Positions 18,552 to 28,366 are shown, counted from the first letter of the stretch. The stretch is DNA of 64,000 nt from Candidatus Gastranaerophilales bacterium (GCA_944323155.1 CALURL010000002.1:87530-151529), one strand, 5' to 3'. A program made the numbers and translations. Notes: generated from the sequence alone by a model not told the origin.

Positions 18552-19582
18552 ATGAAAAAGTTAGAACGACACGCTCACGGGGGGGGGGCACAGGCGCAGA
18601 GGTAGTTTCAGGTAATGGGCTGAAAGATATATTTTTCTTCCCTCTACCTATGGGAGAGGGTGCCCGAAGGGCGGGTGAGGGATACTACGTACGTAATTAC
18701 CTTTGCCAATATTTGAAAGACTTTAAAAATTTTCAGAATATGTGCTGCCAATGCTTTAGGCATTTCCACCATCCGTCCGCAAACATTTTTAGGAAGTTAA
18801 ATGTAGGTTGGGCTTTCAGCCCAACAAAAATCTCAGCCTTCACACTGGCAGAAGTCTTAATTACCCTCGGTATAATAGGTGTTGTTGCTGCAATGACCTT
18901 ACCTTCTGTAATTTTAAATTATCAGAAAAATGTAACAGTGACTCAATTAAAGAAAGCTTATACAACAATAAGTCAGGCACTTGTTATGGCTCAATCTGAT
19001 TATGGGGATATGGCAGGCTGGGACTATGTAGATGGTTTAACTGCATCAGAGACTAACGTGTCTTTAAATAATTTTGCAAATAAATATTTAATCCCAAATA
19101 TTAAAAAAGTAGAAAGTTGCCCCTCCGGTACATCAGGAAGAACAAAGTGCGCTTATGAGATATATAATCGTGACGGTTCAGTGCGTATGTATCAAAATCA
19201 AGGAAGTTCAAACGATTATCGTTTTATAATGAATGATGGTGTTGTCGTTAAATTAGCATATAATAATGATGGCGGCGGTAATGATACAGGAGAAGTTCAC
19301 TATGGGAGTGTTCTTTTTATTCATATTGATATAAATGGTAAAAAAGGCCCTAATATGGTTGGAAGAGATTTTTTCTATTTAATACTAGATCCAAATGCGA
19401 CAAAAGTTTCTATGCTTGGTCTCAATGATGGCGACCAAAAAGCCGGTTCCCAAACAAGAGAAAATTTATTGAATAATAGTATGCGTGGTTGTAATAGTAA
19501 TAATGCCTCTCAGGGAAGGGCATATTGCGGCGCTCTTATTCAATATGACGGCTGGCAGATAAAAGACGATTATCCATGGTAG
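18552..19582 (+). CDS. Type IV pilin-like protein 1, poly-G phase-variable (read out of frame, G10)
   Basis: A strong ribosome binding site and ATG 18552 begin MKKLERHAH followed by a G10 run (18579-18588). As read, this frame stops after 17 codons (GGGAQAQR). One added G joins it to the long frame ending at 19582, with a leader of roughly 95 residues before SAFTLAEVLITLGIIG. That last segment is a class III (type IV prepilin) signal with Phe1, Glu5 and a hydrophobic helix. The leader carries in-frame palindromic repeats (18640-18681 and 18807-18825). The C-terminal domain has DINGKKGPNMVGRDFF and two terminal cysteines, ending GWQIKDDYPW. The product would be an inner-membrane-anchored pilin or pseudopilin. 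It ends in a strong terminator. Confidence 0.8.
18579..18588. repeat. G10 tract in pilin-like gene 1
   Basis: Ten G after codon 9, flanked by CAC and CACAGGCGCA. The start codon and pilin domain differ in phase by one base; 11 G (or 8) would fuse them. Confidence 0.95.
18640..18681 (+). repeat. Palindromic repeat inside the pilin 1 leader (PLPMGEGARRAGEG type)
   Basis: Contains two small hairpins (CCCTCT/AGAGGG and GCCC/GGGC) and is translated in frame as PLPMGEGARRAGEG. A related copy lies at about 51484-51525 in pilin gene 5, in the same orientation relative to coding. Confidence 0.75.
18807..18825 (+). repeat. Perfect hairpin repeat inside the pilin 1 leader
   Basis: GTTGGGCT / AGCCCAAC, an 8-bp stem with a 3-base loop, translated as VGWAFSP just before the prepilin signal. 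Confidence 0.75.
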
Positions 19583-19611
19583 AAAAAGGAGGTATGATTC
19601 CTCCTTTTTCT
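19581..19611. terminator. Bidirectional terminator between pilin 1 and murE
   Basis: Perfect 12-bp stem AGAAAAAGGAGG / CCTCCTTTTTCT with a 7-base loop, serving the convergent stops of pilin 1 (19582) and murE (19610). Confidence 0.85.
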
Positions 19612-21091
19612 AAATAACGCTTCCTTCAAAAACTTTTCTTGCTTCTTCTCTGTCGTCGAAGTGGATTGTTCTGTCTTTTAAAATTTGATAATCTTCATGA
19701 CCTTTGCCTGCAATTACAACTACGTCATTGTTGTTTGCAATTGATTTTAAAAGTTCAATTGCTCTTCCTCTGTCAGGCTCTACAATTACACTTTCCGTGT
19801 TAACTGATTTTAGTCCGGCAATAATGTCTGTGATAATAGTTTGAGGATCTTCTGTTCTTGGGTTGTCGCTTGTTATAACGATTTTATCCGATAATTTTTC
19901 AGCTATTGCTCCCATTTTAGGGCGTTTAGTTGCATCTCTGTCACCTCCGCAGCCAAATAGGCAAATCAATTTACCGTCTTTTGGCGTAATTTCTCTGGCT
20001 GATTTTAAAACATTTTCCAATCCGTCAGGTGTGTGTGCATAATCAACGATTACAAGAGGTTTTTTTACTACAACTTCAAATCTTCCAGCGACACCTTTTA
20101 CGTTTTGCAAAGCTTTTAGGGCAATTTGAATATCAATTCCCATTGCAAGTGCTGCTGTTATGGCGGCAAGAACATTATAGACACTGAACATTCCGTTCAT
20201 ATGAAGATTTACCTTGTGTTCATTGTTATTTTCTACAAGCGTAAATTCTGCGCCATTTAGAGAAAATTCTATATCTTTAGCCATAACATCTGCTTGTTTT
20301 TTTACGCCGTAAGTGTATTTTTTTACACCTTCTGGAACAACATTCAAAAATCTTTCTGCATAATCATCATCAGCGTTGATTACTGCAAAGTTGCCTTCTT
20401 TTAAGCGTTTGAATAGTAAAGCTTTTGCTTCAAAGTAATTGTCCATTGTTATATGGTAATCCAAATGATCCTGAGTCAGATTAGTTAGGACTGCGCCGTT
20501 AAATCTGCATCCGCCGACACGGTTTTGATCTAGCGCGTGGGAACTTACTTCCATTACGACATTGTCAATTTTTTCAACGTCTTTAATCATTCTTAATGTT
20601 GCTTGAAGTTCCGGCGCCTGCGGGGTTGTGTGTTTGGCATCACGATATTCGCCATTTGATGAAAGTTTATAACCCAATGTACCAATAAGTGCACATTTCT
20701 GACTATTTTCTTCAAAGATTTTTTGTATAAGGTGAGTAACAGTTGTTTTTCCGTTTGTACCGGTGATTCCGATTAAGTTAATTCCTTTAGAAGGGCTTGA
20801 ATAAAATCTGTCGGCAATATCAGCAATTTTATGGCGGGTAGAAGCAACCACAACCTGTGGAATTTTTTTATTAATCCCATCAACTTTATGTTCTACAAGA
20901 AGTGCTGCTGCACCTTTTTCTATTGCACTTTGAGCGTATTCATGACCGTCAGTGTGCTCTCCTACAAGGCAGACAAATATATCACCTTTTTTAGTTGTAT
21001 TTGAATTATATGAAATCCCTGTAATATCAATGTTTTTGAAATTAATTAAATCTTTATAGTCTAAATATTCAATGAGTTCGTCAAGTTTCAT
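19610..21091 (-). CDS. murE: UDP-MurNAc-tripeptide synthetase (meso-DAP adding)
   Basis: Cytoplasmic Mur ligase adding the third residue of the peptidoglycan stem peptide, 493 residues. The ATP-binding loop is GITGTNGKTTVTH; the central domain has HTTPQAPELQ and SSHALDQNRVGG. The C-terminal motif SDNPRTEDP is the DNPR signature of enzymes adding meso-diaminopimelate, so the wall is of the Gram-negative DAP type. It lies 29 bp downstream of ftsI on the same strand, the usual division/cell wall order. Confidence 0.96.
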   Translation of the reverse strand: MKLDELIEYLDYKDLINFKNIDITGISYNSNTTKKGDIFVCLVGEHTDGHEYAQSAIEKGAAALLVEHKVDGINKKIPQVVVASTRHKIADIADRFYSSPSKGINLIGITGTNGKTTVTHLIQKIFEENSQKCALIGTLGYKLSSNGEYRDAKHTTPQAPELQATLRMIKDVEKIDNVVMEVSSHALDQNRVGGCRFNGAVLTNLTQDHLDYHITMDNYFEAKALLFKRLKEGNFAVINADDDYAERFLNVVPEGVKKYTYGVKKQADVMAKDIEFSLNGAEFTLVENNNEHKVNLHMNGMFSVYNVLAAITAALAMGIDIQIALKALQNVKGVAGRFEVVVKKPLVIVDYAHTPDGLENVLKSAREITPKDGKLICLFGCGGDRDATKRPKMGAIAEKLSDKIVITSDNPRTEDPQTIITDIIAGLKSVNTESVIVEPDRGRAIELLKSIANNNDVVVIAGKGHEDYQILKDRTIHFDDREEARKVFEGSVI

Positions 21092-21120
21092 CTATTGTGT
21101 CTCCTTTATCTAAAAATATT

Positions 21121-22869
21121 TTAATTTTTCTTTTTAACCTGAACTTTATCAGGTTTTAAATTCATAATTCTTGCCACCTGAGTTGCGACTTCATGGAAAA
21201 CCGGGCCTGCAACGGTGTTTCCCCATATTGCACCGACTTTTGCACTGTCTACCATTACATAAATTAGCACTTGCGGGTCAGAGGCCGGTAAGTATCCTAT
21301 TGTTGATGTGTAATTGTATGGGGTATATCCGCTTCCGCCTTCTTTAGGTTTTCTGGAAGTTCCTGTTTTTGCGGCAACGTTATATTTATCCATTTTTATC
21401 ACAGATCTTCCGTTGTTGACGCTTGCGGCAAGTAGTTTTGTAATGGAATGAGCTGTTTGCGGGGTTACAACCTGAGTATATTTAATCTTGTTATCATATT
21501 CTTCTTGAGAATACTTTATAATGTGCGGGGTAACCCTTACTCCGTTGTTTGCAAGAGCCTGAACAGCAGAAATCATCTGGATTGCTGTTACAGAAGTTCC
21601 GTAACCATATGACATTGTGGCATGAATTCCCAAATCCCAGTGTGCCCAGTATGGTAAAAGACCTGTGGATTCTCCTGGTAAATCAATTCCTGTTTTGGCT
21701 CCAAAGCCGAATTTTTTTAATTCGCTGTAGAATTCTTGAGGAGTCATAGTTCTTGCAACATTAATTGCACCAATGTTACTGGAGTGTTCAAAAAGGTATT
21801 CCAGTGAAATTTGACCGGGATATGGGTGAACATCATAGTCGTAATTTTTAATTTCCCAGTTGCCGATAGTTGTTTTACCTGTGTCGAGAACTGTTGTATT
21901 TTCATTAATTTTTCCCAAATCCATAGCTGAGGCTACTGTTACTATTTTGAACGTAGAACCTGGAGGGAAAACGTCTGTTAATGTCCAATTTTTTAACTGC
22001 TGCTGGGTGGCTTTGCGGTAATTATTCGGATCAAATGTCGGATAAACTGCATAAGCTAAAATTTCTCCGTTTTTGGGGTTCATAACAATAACCGTGCCGC
22101 GTTCAGCTTTCTTCTCAGTAACCATTTTTTCTATTTCTTTTTCGCAAATATGTTGTATTGCGGCGTCTATGGTTAATGTTATATTTTCGCCTTTTGGATT
22201 TGTTGTTGTTGCTATTGGGTCTGTTGTAAAGTCATAAATAATTTTTCCATCGCGGGTTTTCTGGTATTTTACAGTATTAATTACATGTTCTAATCTGTCT
22301 TTTGCTGTGTATTCAACACCGTTTGCGATGTCAGCATCAAAATTGTAATATCCTAAAACGTGTGCAGCAAGAGTTCCTTGAGGATATTCACGCGTATTTT
22401 TCTTGCCTAAACTTATTTCTCTAAGGTGAAGTTTTGCAATTTGTTTTGCTGTGTTCCTATCAATATCTTTTTTCAGCGTAATTACAGGCCCTGGCTTTTT
22501 CAGTTTTTGTAAAAGCTGGTCTTTTGGCATTTTAAGAATAGGTGCGAGAACTTTGGCAAGTTCTTCTGGGGAAGAGTCGTAATCAGCAGGGTGAGCGTAA
22601 ACATCTGAATAAACTTTATCAGTTGCAAGTTTTATTCCATTGCGGTCGAATATATCGCCGCGCATTGAGAATATGCGTCCAACCCTTTGACTTCTCGCTT
22701 TTGCTCTGTAATTTCTTACATCAATTACCATAATGAAGAACAAATAAATAAGTAAAAGCACCATAAACCCTGCAAAAAATACATGAAGCAGAGCTAATAA
22801 TCTATCAAAGTCTTTAAATCTTTTTTCTTTTTTATTTTCCGGCTCTCTTGTTCTGGAACGTTCTCTCAA
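21121..22869 (-). CDS. ftsI: Division-type class B penicillin-binding protein (FtsI/PBP3-like)
   Basis: Septal peptidoglycan transpeptidase, 582 residues. One membrane anchor (about 27-50) is followed by the PBP dimerisation domain from RIFSMRGDIFDRNG. The catalytic motifs are STFK (Ser305, Lys308) in FPPGSTFKIVTV, SSN at 363-365 and KTGTS at 501-505. There is no PASTA domain. The start is TTG 22869, the only start near the GGGGAG ribosome binding site; the next Met is inside the membrane segment. Forms a unit with murE. Assignment as FtsI rather than PBP2 rests on the murE neighbour and domain form. Confidence 0.92.
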   Translation of the reverse strand: MRERSRTREPENKKEKRFKDFDRLLALLHVFFAGFMVLLLIYLFFIMVIDVRNYRAKARSQRVGRIFSMRGDIFDRNGIKLATDKVYSDVYAHPADYDSSPEELAKVLAPILKMPKDQLLQKLKKPGPVITLKKDIDRNTAKQIAKLHLREISLGKKNTREYPQGTLAAHVLGYYNFDADIANGVEYTAKDRLEHVINTVKYQKTRDGKIIYDFTTDPIATTTNPKGENITLTIDAAIQHICEKEIEKMVTEKKAERGTVIVMNPKNGEILAYAVYPTFDPNNYRKATQQQLKNWTLTDVFPPGSTFKIVTVASAMDLGKINENTTVLDTGKTTIGNWEIKNYDYDVHPYPGQISLEYLFEHSSNIGAINVARTMTPQEFYSELKKFGFGAKTGIDLPGESTGLLPYWAHWDLGIHATMSYGYGTSVTAIQMISAVQALANNGVRVTPHIIKYSQEEYDNKIKYTQVVTPQTAHSITKLLAASVNNGRSVIKMDKYNVAAKTGTSRKPKEGGSGYTPYNYTSTIGYLPASDPQVLIYVMVDSAKVGAIWGNTVAGPVFHEVATQVARIMNLKPDKVQVKKKN

Positions 22870-22958
22870 AACTTTTCTCCCCTACACCTTATTTATTGTA
22901 GCACAAGGAAGGTTAAAATAATTAAATATTAAATAAATTTAAGCGTTAAATTGGTTAG

Positions 22959-22987
22959 TTGTTTTTGTAGTAAAAAAAATGTATAAT
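22959..22987 (+). promoter_or_regulatory. Predicted amidase promoter, leaderless
   Basis: TTGTTT (22959-22964), exactly 17 bp, TATAAT (22982-22987). Transcription would start at about 22994, the A of the chosen ATG. Confidence 0.6.
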
Positions 22988-22993
22988 TCCCCT

Positions 22994-24337
22994 ATGAAAA
23001 AAATATTTTTGTTATGTTTATTGGTATTTTTAGGGAAAAGTGTTTATGCGTTGGATATTGTTTATCCAAAAAGTCCGAATGTTACAATTTCGGCTGATTC
23101 AAGTTTTTTTATAGGTAATACTAATCCGAAATCCTGGCTTAAGATAAATGGAGAGGATGTAAAATTTAATAAATCAGGTGCATTTGCTCATGTTATAAAT
23201 TTGAAAGACGGTATAAACACGTTTGTTATTGAAAGCGGTGCAGAAAGAAAGACTTATACAATAAATAAACCTTTTGCAAAATCCGTTTCTAAATCAGTTT
23301 ATAGAGCGCCTCAATTTGTTGAATACAATTATCTTAAAAATTACTTAGTTTCAGATGAAAATACTCCTATGCGAGAAACTCCGGTTGATTCTGGGATAAA
23401 TAGAATGTCGCATTTTCAAAAAGATATTCCGTTAATTGTTGACGGTGAAAAACAGAATTTTTTCAGAGTTGTGTTGAATGATAATACAAAGGCGTGGGTT
23501 GCAAAAAGCGATGTGAAACTAGTTGTAGATGATTTTATAAATAATCCTGCTTCGCTAAAGAGTTATGAGCATAAGCAAACACATGAATTTGATATATATG
23601 CGTTTCATTTTGATAAAAAAACACCTTATGTGATGAAGGAAGGAAATCCTTTTATTCTAACATTCTACAATGTAAGAAATAATCCTAATTCTACATATAC
23701 ATTTGAGGTTCCGATAAAAGGAAATTTATTCGGTTATAGCGGAAAATTCAACGGTAATACATTTGTTTTAAAAATTAGAAAAGCACCAAAGAGTATAAAA
23801 GGTTTAAAAATTGCAATAGATGCAGGACATGGCGGAAGCGAGTGCGGAGCTATAAGCTGTCATTGCGATAAAGAAAAAGATATTAATTTAGCAATTTCTA
23901 AATATCTTGAGGCGGAGCTTAAAAAACGCGGAGCACATGTTTTAATGACACGTAAAAATGATGTTTATGTCGGACTTCGAGAAAGAGTTGATTTTGCAAA
24001 CCGGCATGATGCAGCGATTTTAGTAAGTATTCACGGGAATGCTCTTCCTGATTGTGCTAACCCGAATATGCACAGTGGAACAAGCGTTTATTACTACTAC
24101 CCGCAGGCAAGACCTCTTGCTGATAATGTTTTAAAGTCAATGACAAAATCTGCCGCTACCAATAACGATCAGGTTAGGCAGGGAAGTCTTGCGTTAGTCA
24201 GGAATACAAATGCATTGAGTATTTTAATAGAAGTCGCTTATCTGATAAACCCTGACGACAGCGATTTATTGAGAAATCCGGAATTTCAAAAGCGTTGTGC
24301 AAAGGCAATTGCTGATGGAATTGAAAAATCTATATAA
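22994..24337 (+). CDS. N-acetylmuramoyl-L-alanine amidase (Amidase_3)
   Basis: Zinc amidase cleaving peptide stems from MurNAc, typically splitting septal peptidoglycan. The signal peptide is MKKIFLLCLLVFLGKSVYA. A beta-rich N-terminal part follows (about 20-260), including an SH3-like stretch around DENTPMRETPVDSGINRM. The catalytic domain begins IAIDAGHGGSECGA, with further metal/catalytic positions in VSIHGNALPDC and SILIEVAYLINPDDSD. ATG 22994 is preferred over the ATG at 22979, because the -10 box overlaps the latter. Divergent from ftsI-murE, so one control region serves wall synthesis and cleavage. Confidence 0.9.
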   Translation: MKKIFLLCLLVFLGKSVYALDIVYPKSPNVTISADSSFFIGNTNPKSWLKINGEDVKFNKSGAFAHVINLKDGINTFVIESGAERKTYTINKPFAKSVSKSVYRAPQFVEYNYLKNYLVSDENTPMRETPVDSGINRMSHFQKDIPLIVDGEKQNFFRVVLNDNTKAWVAKSDVKLVVDDFINNPASLKSYEHKQTHEFDIYAFHFDKKTPYVMKEGNPFILTFYNVRNNPNSTYTFEVPIKGNLFGYSGKFNGNTFVLKIRKAPKSIKGLKIAIDAGHGGSECGAISCHCDKEKDINLAISKYLEAELKKRGAHVLMTRKNDVYVGLRERVDFANRHDAAILVSIHGNALPDCANPNMHSGTSVYYYYPQARPLADNVLKSMTKSAATNNDQVRQGSLALVRNTNALSILIEVAYLINPDDSDLLRNPEFQKRCAKAIADGIEKSI

Positions 24338-24340
24338 TAT

Positions 24341-24368
24341 AAAAAAAGCGGGTTTTTGCCCGCTTTAA
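24341..24368. terminator. Terminator between amidase and pepA
   Basis: AAAGCGGG / CCCGCTTT stem with a T-rich loop and flanking A and T runs, between convergent genes. Confidence 0.75.
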
Positions 24369-24394
24369 TAATTATAGAATTATTATTGTTTCTT

Positions 24395-25792
24395 CTATTT
24401 GATTACGTAGTTCAAAAGAGTTCTGACGCCGACACCTGTTGCACCAGCGATGAATTCGTTTTGAGGTTTTTCTAAGTAAGCAGTTCCTGCAACATCAATG
24501 TGTGCCCATTTTACGCCTTCTACAAATTCCTGCAGGAATACACCTGCTGCAGATGCGCCGCCGTAACGTGAACCTGTGTTTTTCATATCCGCAATATCTG
24601 ATTTTAGGCCGTTGAAATAATCTTTATACATCGGTAATTGCCAGAATTTTTCACCGCTTTCTTCACCTGTTTTGATAAGCTCTTGAATTAATTCTTCATT
24701 ATTACCCATAATTCCTGAAACAGTGTTTCCTAAAGCTACCATGCAGGCGCCTGTTAGTGTTGCAATATCAATTACTTCATCAACTTTGAGTTCACAGGCA
24801 TAACATAAAGCATCTGCAAGAGTTAGTCTGCCTTCTGCATCTGTATTATCTACTTCAATTGTTTTTCCGTTTTTGGCTGTTAAAATATCACCAGGTTTGT
24901 ATGAACTTCCTGAAGGCATATTTTCGCACGCCGCAATTATTCCGTGAATCTCTATCTGCGGTTGTAATTTTGAAAGTGCATTCATTACACCTAAAATGCA
25001 GGCTGCACCTGACATATCGTCTTTCATTGTAAGCATTGATGAAGGAGGCTTAATATCAAGTCCGCCAGAATCAAAACAGATACCTTTTCCGATTAATGCA
25101 ATACGTTTTTTCGGATTGTTACAAGAGTATTTCATATGAATAAATTTTGGCGGCTGAATGCTTCCCTGACCTACTGCAAGAAATGCACCCATTCCCATTT
25201 TTTCACATTCTTCTCTATCGTAGATTTTTGTTTCTATTCCGTCAAGATTTTTTGCAATTTCTGCTAACTTTGATGGAGTTGCGTTTTGCGCAGGTTCGTT
25301 TGCTAAATCTCGTGTGAATTTCATTGTTTCACCGAAAATGATGCCTTCATTAACCTGCTCTTTTGAAAATCCTGCAAACGTAATTTCATCAACTCTATCT
25401 TTTTTTTCGGATTTGTATTTGTCATAGTAGTAATCGGCAATTAAAGCTCCGATTGCTGCAGATTTCCCAAAATCTTTATTAATGTCAAAATCGAAGCAGG
25501 CTTTTTTAGCTTTAATTTGCTGTAATTTTTTTACTGCTTTTGCGCTTACTTCACGCATTTTATTTCCGTCAAATTCATCTTTTTTACCGCATCCGACAAC
25601 AAGAATTTTTTCTTGAGGAAGCTGGCCTAAAGTATGAATAACGTATGTTTCACCTAATTTGCCTTCAAAATTGTCTTTTTCAACGACATATTTATTGACA
25701 AAATCAAGTGATGTTTTTTCACCTTCAAATTTGCCGATAACAAGAACCTCATACGGGGTATCTGTTACGTTTTGTGTAACTTTAATTTCCAT
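24395..25792 (-). CDS. pepA: Leucyl aminopeptidase (M17)
   Basis: Cytosolic dimetal aminopeptidase of 465 residues. The N-terminal domain is followed by the M17 catalytic domain with GKGICFDSGGLDIKP, MKDDMSGAA (metal-binding Lys and Asp) and the family signature NTDAEGRLTLADAL. These enzymes trim peptides in protein turnover; the E. coli homologue also binds DNA at Xer sites. The start has a GGAGAGAG ribosome binding site. A single-gene unit, convergent with the amidase. Confidence 0.95.
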   Translation of the reverse strand: MEIKVTQNVTDTPYEVLVIGKFEGEKTSLDFVNKYVVEKDNFEGKLGETYVIHTLGQLPQEKILVVGCGKKDEFDGNKMREVSAKAVKKLQQIKAKKACFDFDINKDFGKSAAIGALIADYYYDKYKSEKKDRVDEITFAGFSKEQVNEGIIFGETMKFTRDLANEPAQNATPSKLAEIAKNLDGIETKIYDREECEKMGMGAFLAVGQGSIQPPKFIHMKYSCNNPKKRIALIGKGICFDSGGLDIKPPSSMLTMKDDMSGAACILGVMNALSKLQPQIEIHGIIAACENMPSGSSYKPGDILTAKNGKTIEVDNTDAEGRLTLADALCYACELKVDEVIDIATLTGACMVALGNTVSGIMGNNEELIQELIKTGEESGEKFWQLPMYKDYFNGLKSDIADMKNTGSRYGGASAAGVFLQEFVEGVKWAHIDVAGTAYLEKPQNEFIAGATGVGVRTLLNYVIK

Positions 25793-25915
25793 TTGTCTCT
25801 CTCCTTTTTCACGATTTTATTATACACATTTTTTGAAGAATTGTAAATTTATTTTTTATAATAACAAAATTTTATCTTTATAGTTCTTAAAGCAAAAGGA
25901 AAAAAAGGAGAAATA

Positions 25916-26494
25916 ATGGATATAAAAATTACACCAGCATCAAAATCACCTGCCTCAGTAGTTAGTAATAAACCTGCGTTTACTGCTCAATTGAAAGGCA
26001 ATGCCGTCAAAATGGCTGTAAAAAATGCAGTTGATGCTTTTCAGATAGGGGAAGTTACAGAAATTCTTGAAAATGTTAGGTATTTGGGCGATAGTGCAAC
26101 AAGGATTGATTGCAATGCAGATGGATTAGTTTCTGTAAGCAATCAAAAATTTGGAAACCTTGTACATAAGTTTAAATTAAGAAAAAATGATAAATCCAAT
26201 AATCCATATTTGGAGTTTTTGAGAGAATTTAATAGCAATAATGGAATCCTTAGAGTAGAACATAATTTCTTTGGTTTTATCTTTGGCCATATTAAATCTC
26301 CTGCAATGAAAGAAGCAAAATATAAATTATATTCTTCTTTACCGATGAGTTCTGCAACAATGGAGGCTCTTAACAATACGGCAAAGCAGCATGGCATTAT
26401 AAAAATGCAGAAAAGTCCTGAAGACGATGCAGTGACATTAGAAAGATTCAAAGAAGCTATACTAAAAGTTATTGATAAGCAAAATAATGTCTAA
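25916..26494 (+). CDS. Unknown 192-residue protein
   Basis: I do not recognise this protein. It has no signal peptide or membrane helix. The N-terminus is flexible and Ser/Pro/Ala-rich with SNKPAFTAQLKG, followed by an alpha/beta region (about 30-190) with basic patches such as KFKLRKNDKSNN. AAAAAGGAG-like ribosome binding sequence directly upstream supports the ATG at 25916. It stands alone between pepA (divergent) and the rny operon, so context gives no function. The length, codon use and ribosome binding site look like a real gene. Confidence 0.65.
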   Translation: MDIKITPASKSPASVVSNKPAFTAQLKGNAVKMAVKNAVDAFQIGEVTEILENVRYLGDSATRIDCNADGLVSVSNQKFGNLVHKFKLRKNDKSNNPYLEFLREFNSNNGILRVEHNFFGFIFGHIKSPAMKEAKYKLYSSLPMSSATMEALNNTAKQHGIIKMQKSPEDDAVTLERFKEAILKVIDKQNNV

Positions 26495-26727
26495 TTCCAT
26501 ATAACGCAAAATTATTTTTAATATTGTGTATCAAAAAATAAATTTCTACTATACAAATATATATTTGCATGATATTATATTTACAGATGTAGTAGGTAAA
26601 TATTTTTTGGAAATATATGCAATAAAATTAATTTAAATAAAGAAAATAAATTAAGGCTCGATAGGATACATGTATCGGGCATTGCGTGTATTATTGAAAA
26701 ATAGAAAAGGATAAGGTAAAAAACTTT

Positions 26728-28248
26728 ATGGACTTTTTATTGATTATTGCGATTATTGCGGTAATAGCATTAATCGCCGTGCTGTTTGTCCAGCAAAGCA
26801 AAACTAAATCCGTGCTGTTATCTATAGAAAAAGATAAAAAAGCATTGGAAGAGAAAGAAAAATTGCTTTTAAAAGAAGCAAAAATTAAAGCAATTGAAGA
26901 GTTGCAAGATGACAGAGAAAAACTTAATGAAGAAGAGAGAGAACGCAGGCAAGAGCTTGCAAGACAAGAACAAAAGCTAGCAAAACGCGAAGATATGCTT
27001 GAAGATAAAATTCAAGAATATACCGATAAAGAAATTCAGGTTCAAAGAAAACTCGATGAACTTTTGGATAAAGAAGATTATCTTGCTGAAATCGTTCAAA
27101 AACAGACTACGGAATTGGAAAGAATTTCCGGAATGTCAGCAGAAGATGCCAAAAACATGCTTCTTGAGCAGTTGAAACACGATTTGGCTCAAGAGCAGAT
27201 GCAGCTTATTCGTGAAAACGAGGCAAAAATAAAAGAAACTTCTTTGGAAAAGGCTAAAGAAATCCTATCAACTACAATGCAAAGATGTATGATAGAACAG
27301 GTGGTTGAAACTACTGTTTCTGTTGTAGCACTTCCAAATGACGAAATGAAAGGCCGTATAATCGGTCGTGAAGGTCGCAATATCAGAGCTTTAGAAACTT
27401 TGACCGGTGTTGATTTGATTATTGATGATACACCTGAAGCCGTTGTATTATCAAGCTTTGACCCTGTTAGACGTGAGATTGCAAAACTTGCACTGGAAAA
27501 ATTAATTGTTGACGGGCGTATTCACCCTGTACGTATTGAAGAAATGGTTGAAAAAGCCAGAGAAGAAATTGAGAAAAAAATCTGGCGCGAAGGTGAAAAT
27601 GCCGCACTTGATATGGGAGTTATGGGCTTAAATAAAGAACTTATAAAAACTCTTGGCCGTTTGTATTACAGAACAAGTTACGGTCAAAATGTATTGAAAC
27701 ATTCTTTAGAAGTCGGCCATATCGCAGGCATGCTGGCTGCAGAATTAGGTGCAAATGAGGCGATTGCAAAGCGTGCAGGGCTTTTACATGATATAGGAAA
27801 AGCTGTTGATCAGACTCAAGAAGGTACACATATTCAACTTGGTGTTGAATTGGCTGCAAGGTTTGGTGAAAGACCTGAAGTTATTCATGCGATTGAAGCG
27901 CACCACGATGATGTTGTCGCTAATACTATTGAAGCTGTTCTTGTAAAAGTCGCTGATGCAATTTCTGCAGGAAGACCGGGAGCAAGACGCGATACTTTGG
28001 AAATTTATATTAAACGTCTTCAAAAAATAGAAGAAATAGTTAATAGCTATGATGGTATTAAACAGTCATTTGCTGTTCAGGCAGGACGTGAAGTTAGAAT
28101 TATTGTAGAAGCTGAAAAATTCGACGATTTAGCTTCTCAAAAACTTGCGCGTGATATTGCAAAACGTATTGAAGATGAACTGGATTATCCAGGACAAATT
28201 AGGGTTACTGTTGTAAGAGAATTCAGAACAACAGAAATCGCAAAGTAA
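26728..28248 (+). CDS. rny: Ribonuclease Y
   Basis: Membrane-anchored endoribonuclease that starts mRNA decay. One N-terminal helix (about 3-21), a long coiled coil (25-190), a KH domain with [19 protein letters not shown] (from 209) and an HD domain with [11 protein letters not shown] (His354, Asp355). At 506 residues it is close to the Bacillus protein. The 233-bp upstream region holds no gene; only a weak AAGG lies before the start. The next genes are YmdB-like and PHP phosphoesterases, as the rny-ymdB pair in Firmicutes. A RicT homologue, a known RNase Y partner in Bacillus, is at 55410. Confidence 0.95.
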   Translation: MDFLLIIAIIAVIALIAVLFVQQSKTKSVLLSIEKDKKALEEKEKLLLKEAKIKAIEELQDDREKLNEEERERRQELARQEQKLAKREDMLEDKIQEYTDKEIQVQRKLDELLDKEDYLAEIVQKQTTELERISGMSAEDAKNMLLEQLKHDLAQEQMQLIRENEAKIKETSLEKAKEILSTTMQRCMIEQVVETTVSVVALPNDEMKGRIIGREGRNIRALETLTGVDLIIDDTPEAVVLSSFDPVRREIAKLALEKLIVDGRIHPVRIEEMVEKAREEIEKKIWREGENAALDMGVMGLNKELIKTLGRLYYRTSYGQNVLKHSLEVGHIAGMLAAELGANEAIAKRAGLLHDIGKAVDQTQEGTHIQLGVELAARFGERPEVIHAIEAHHDDVVANTIEAVLVKVADAISAGRPGARRDTLEIYIKRLQKIEEIVNSYDGIKQSFAVQAGREVRIIVEAEKFDDLASQKLARDIAKRIEDELDYPGQIRVTVVREFRTTEIAK

Positions 28249-28253
28249 AAAAT

Positions 28254-28342
28254 GATAAGACTATAAGACGTTAAGAGGTAAGTTCTTTCCGTTATAGCTT
28301 TTCTAATATGAACTTAACAGCTTAACGTCCTTGTGTCTTAAC
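28254..28342. repeat. 89-bp imperfect inverted repeat between rny and ymdB
   Basis: The left arm (28254-28285, with TAAGACGTTAAG and GTAAGTTC) is largely complementary to the right arm (28310-28342, GAACTTAACAGCTTAACGTC). It could fold into one long hairpin in the mRNA. It resembles a small non-autonomous (MITE-like) or REP-like insertion rather than a terminator, since no T-run follows. Confidence 0.65.
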
Positions 28343-28366
28343 TAATTTAAAACAAAAGTTGATTAT

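Noticed and set aside
26495..26727. A riboswitch or small RNA in the 233-bp leader of rny.
   Set aside because: Only a weak hairpin around 26655-26685 (GATACATGTATC) and AT-rich sequence are seen; nothing matches a known fold.
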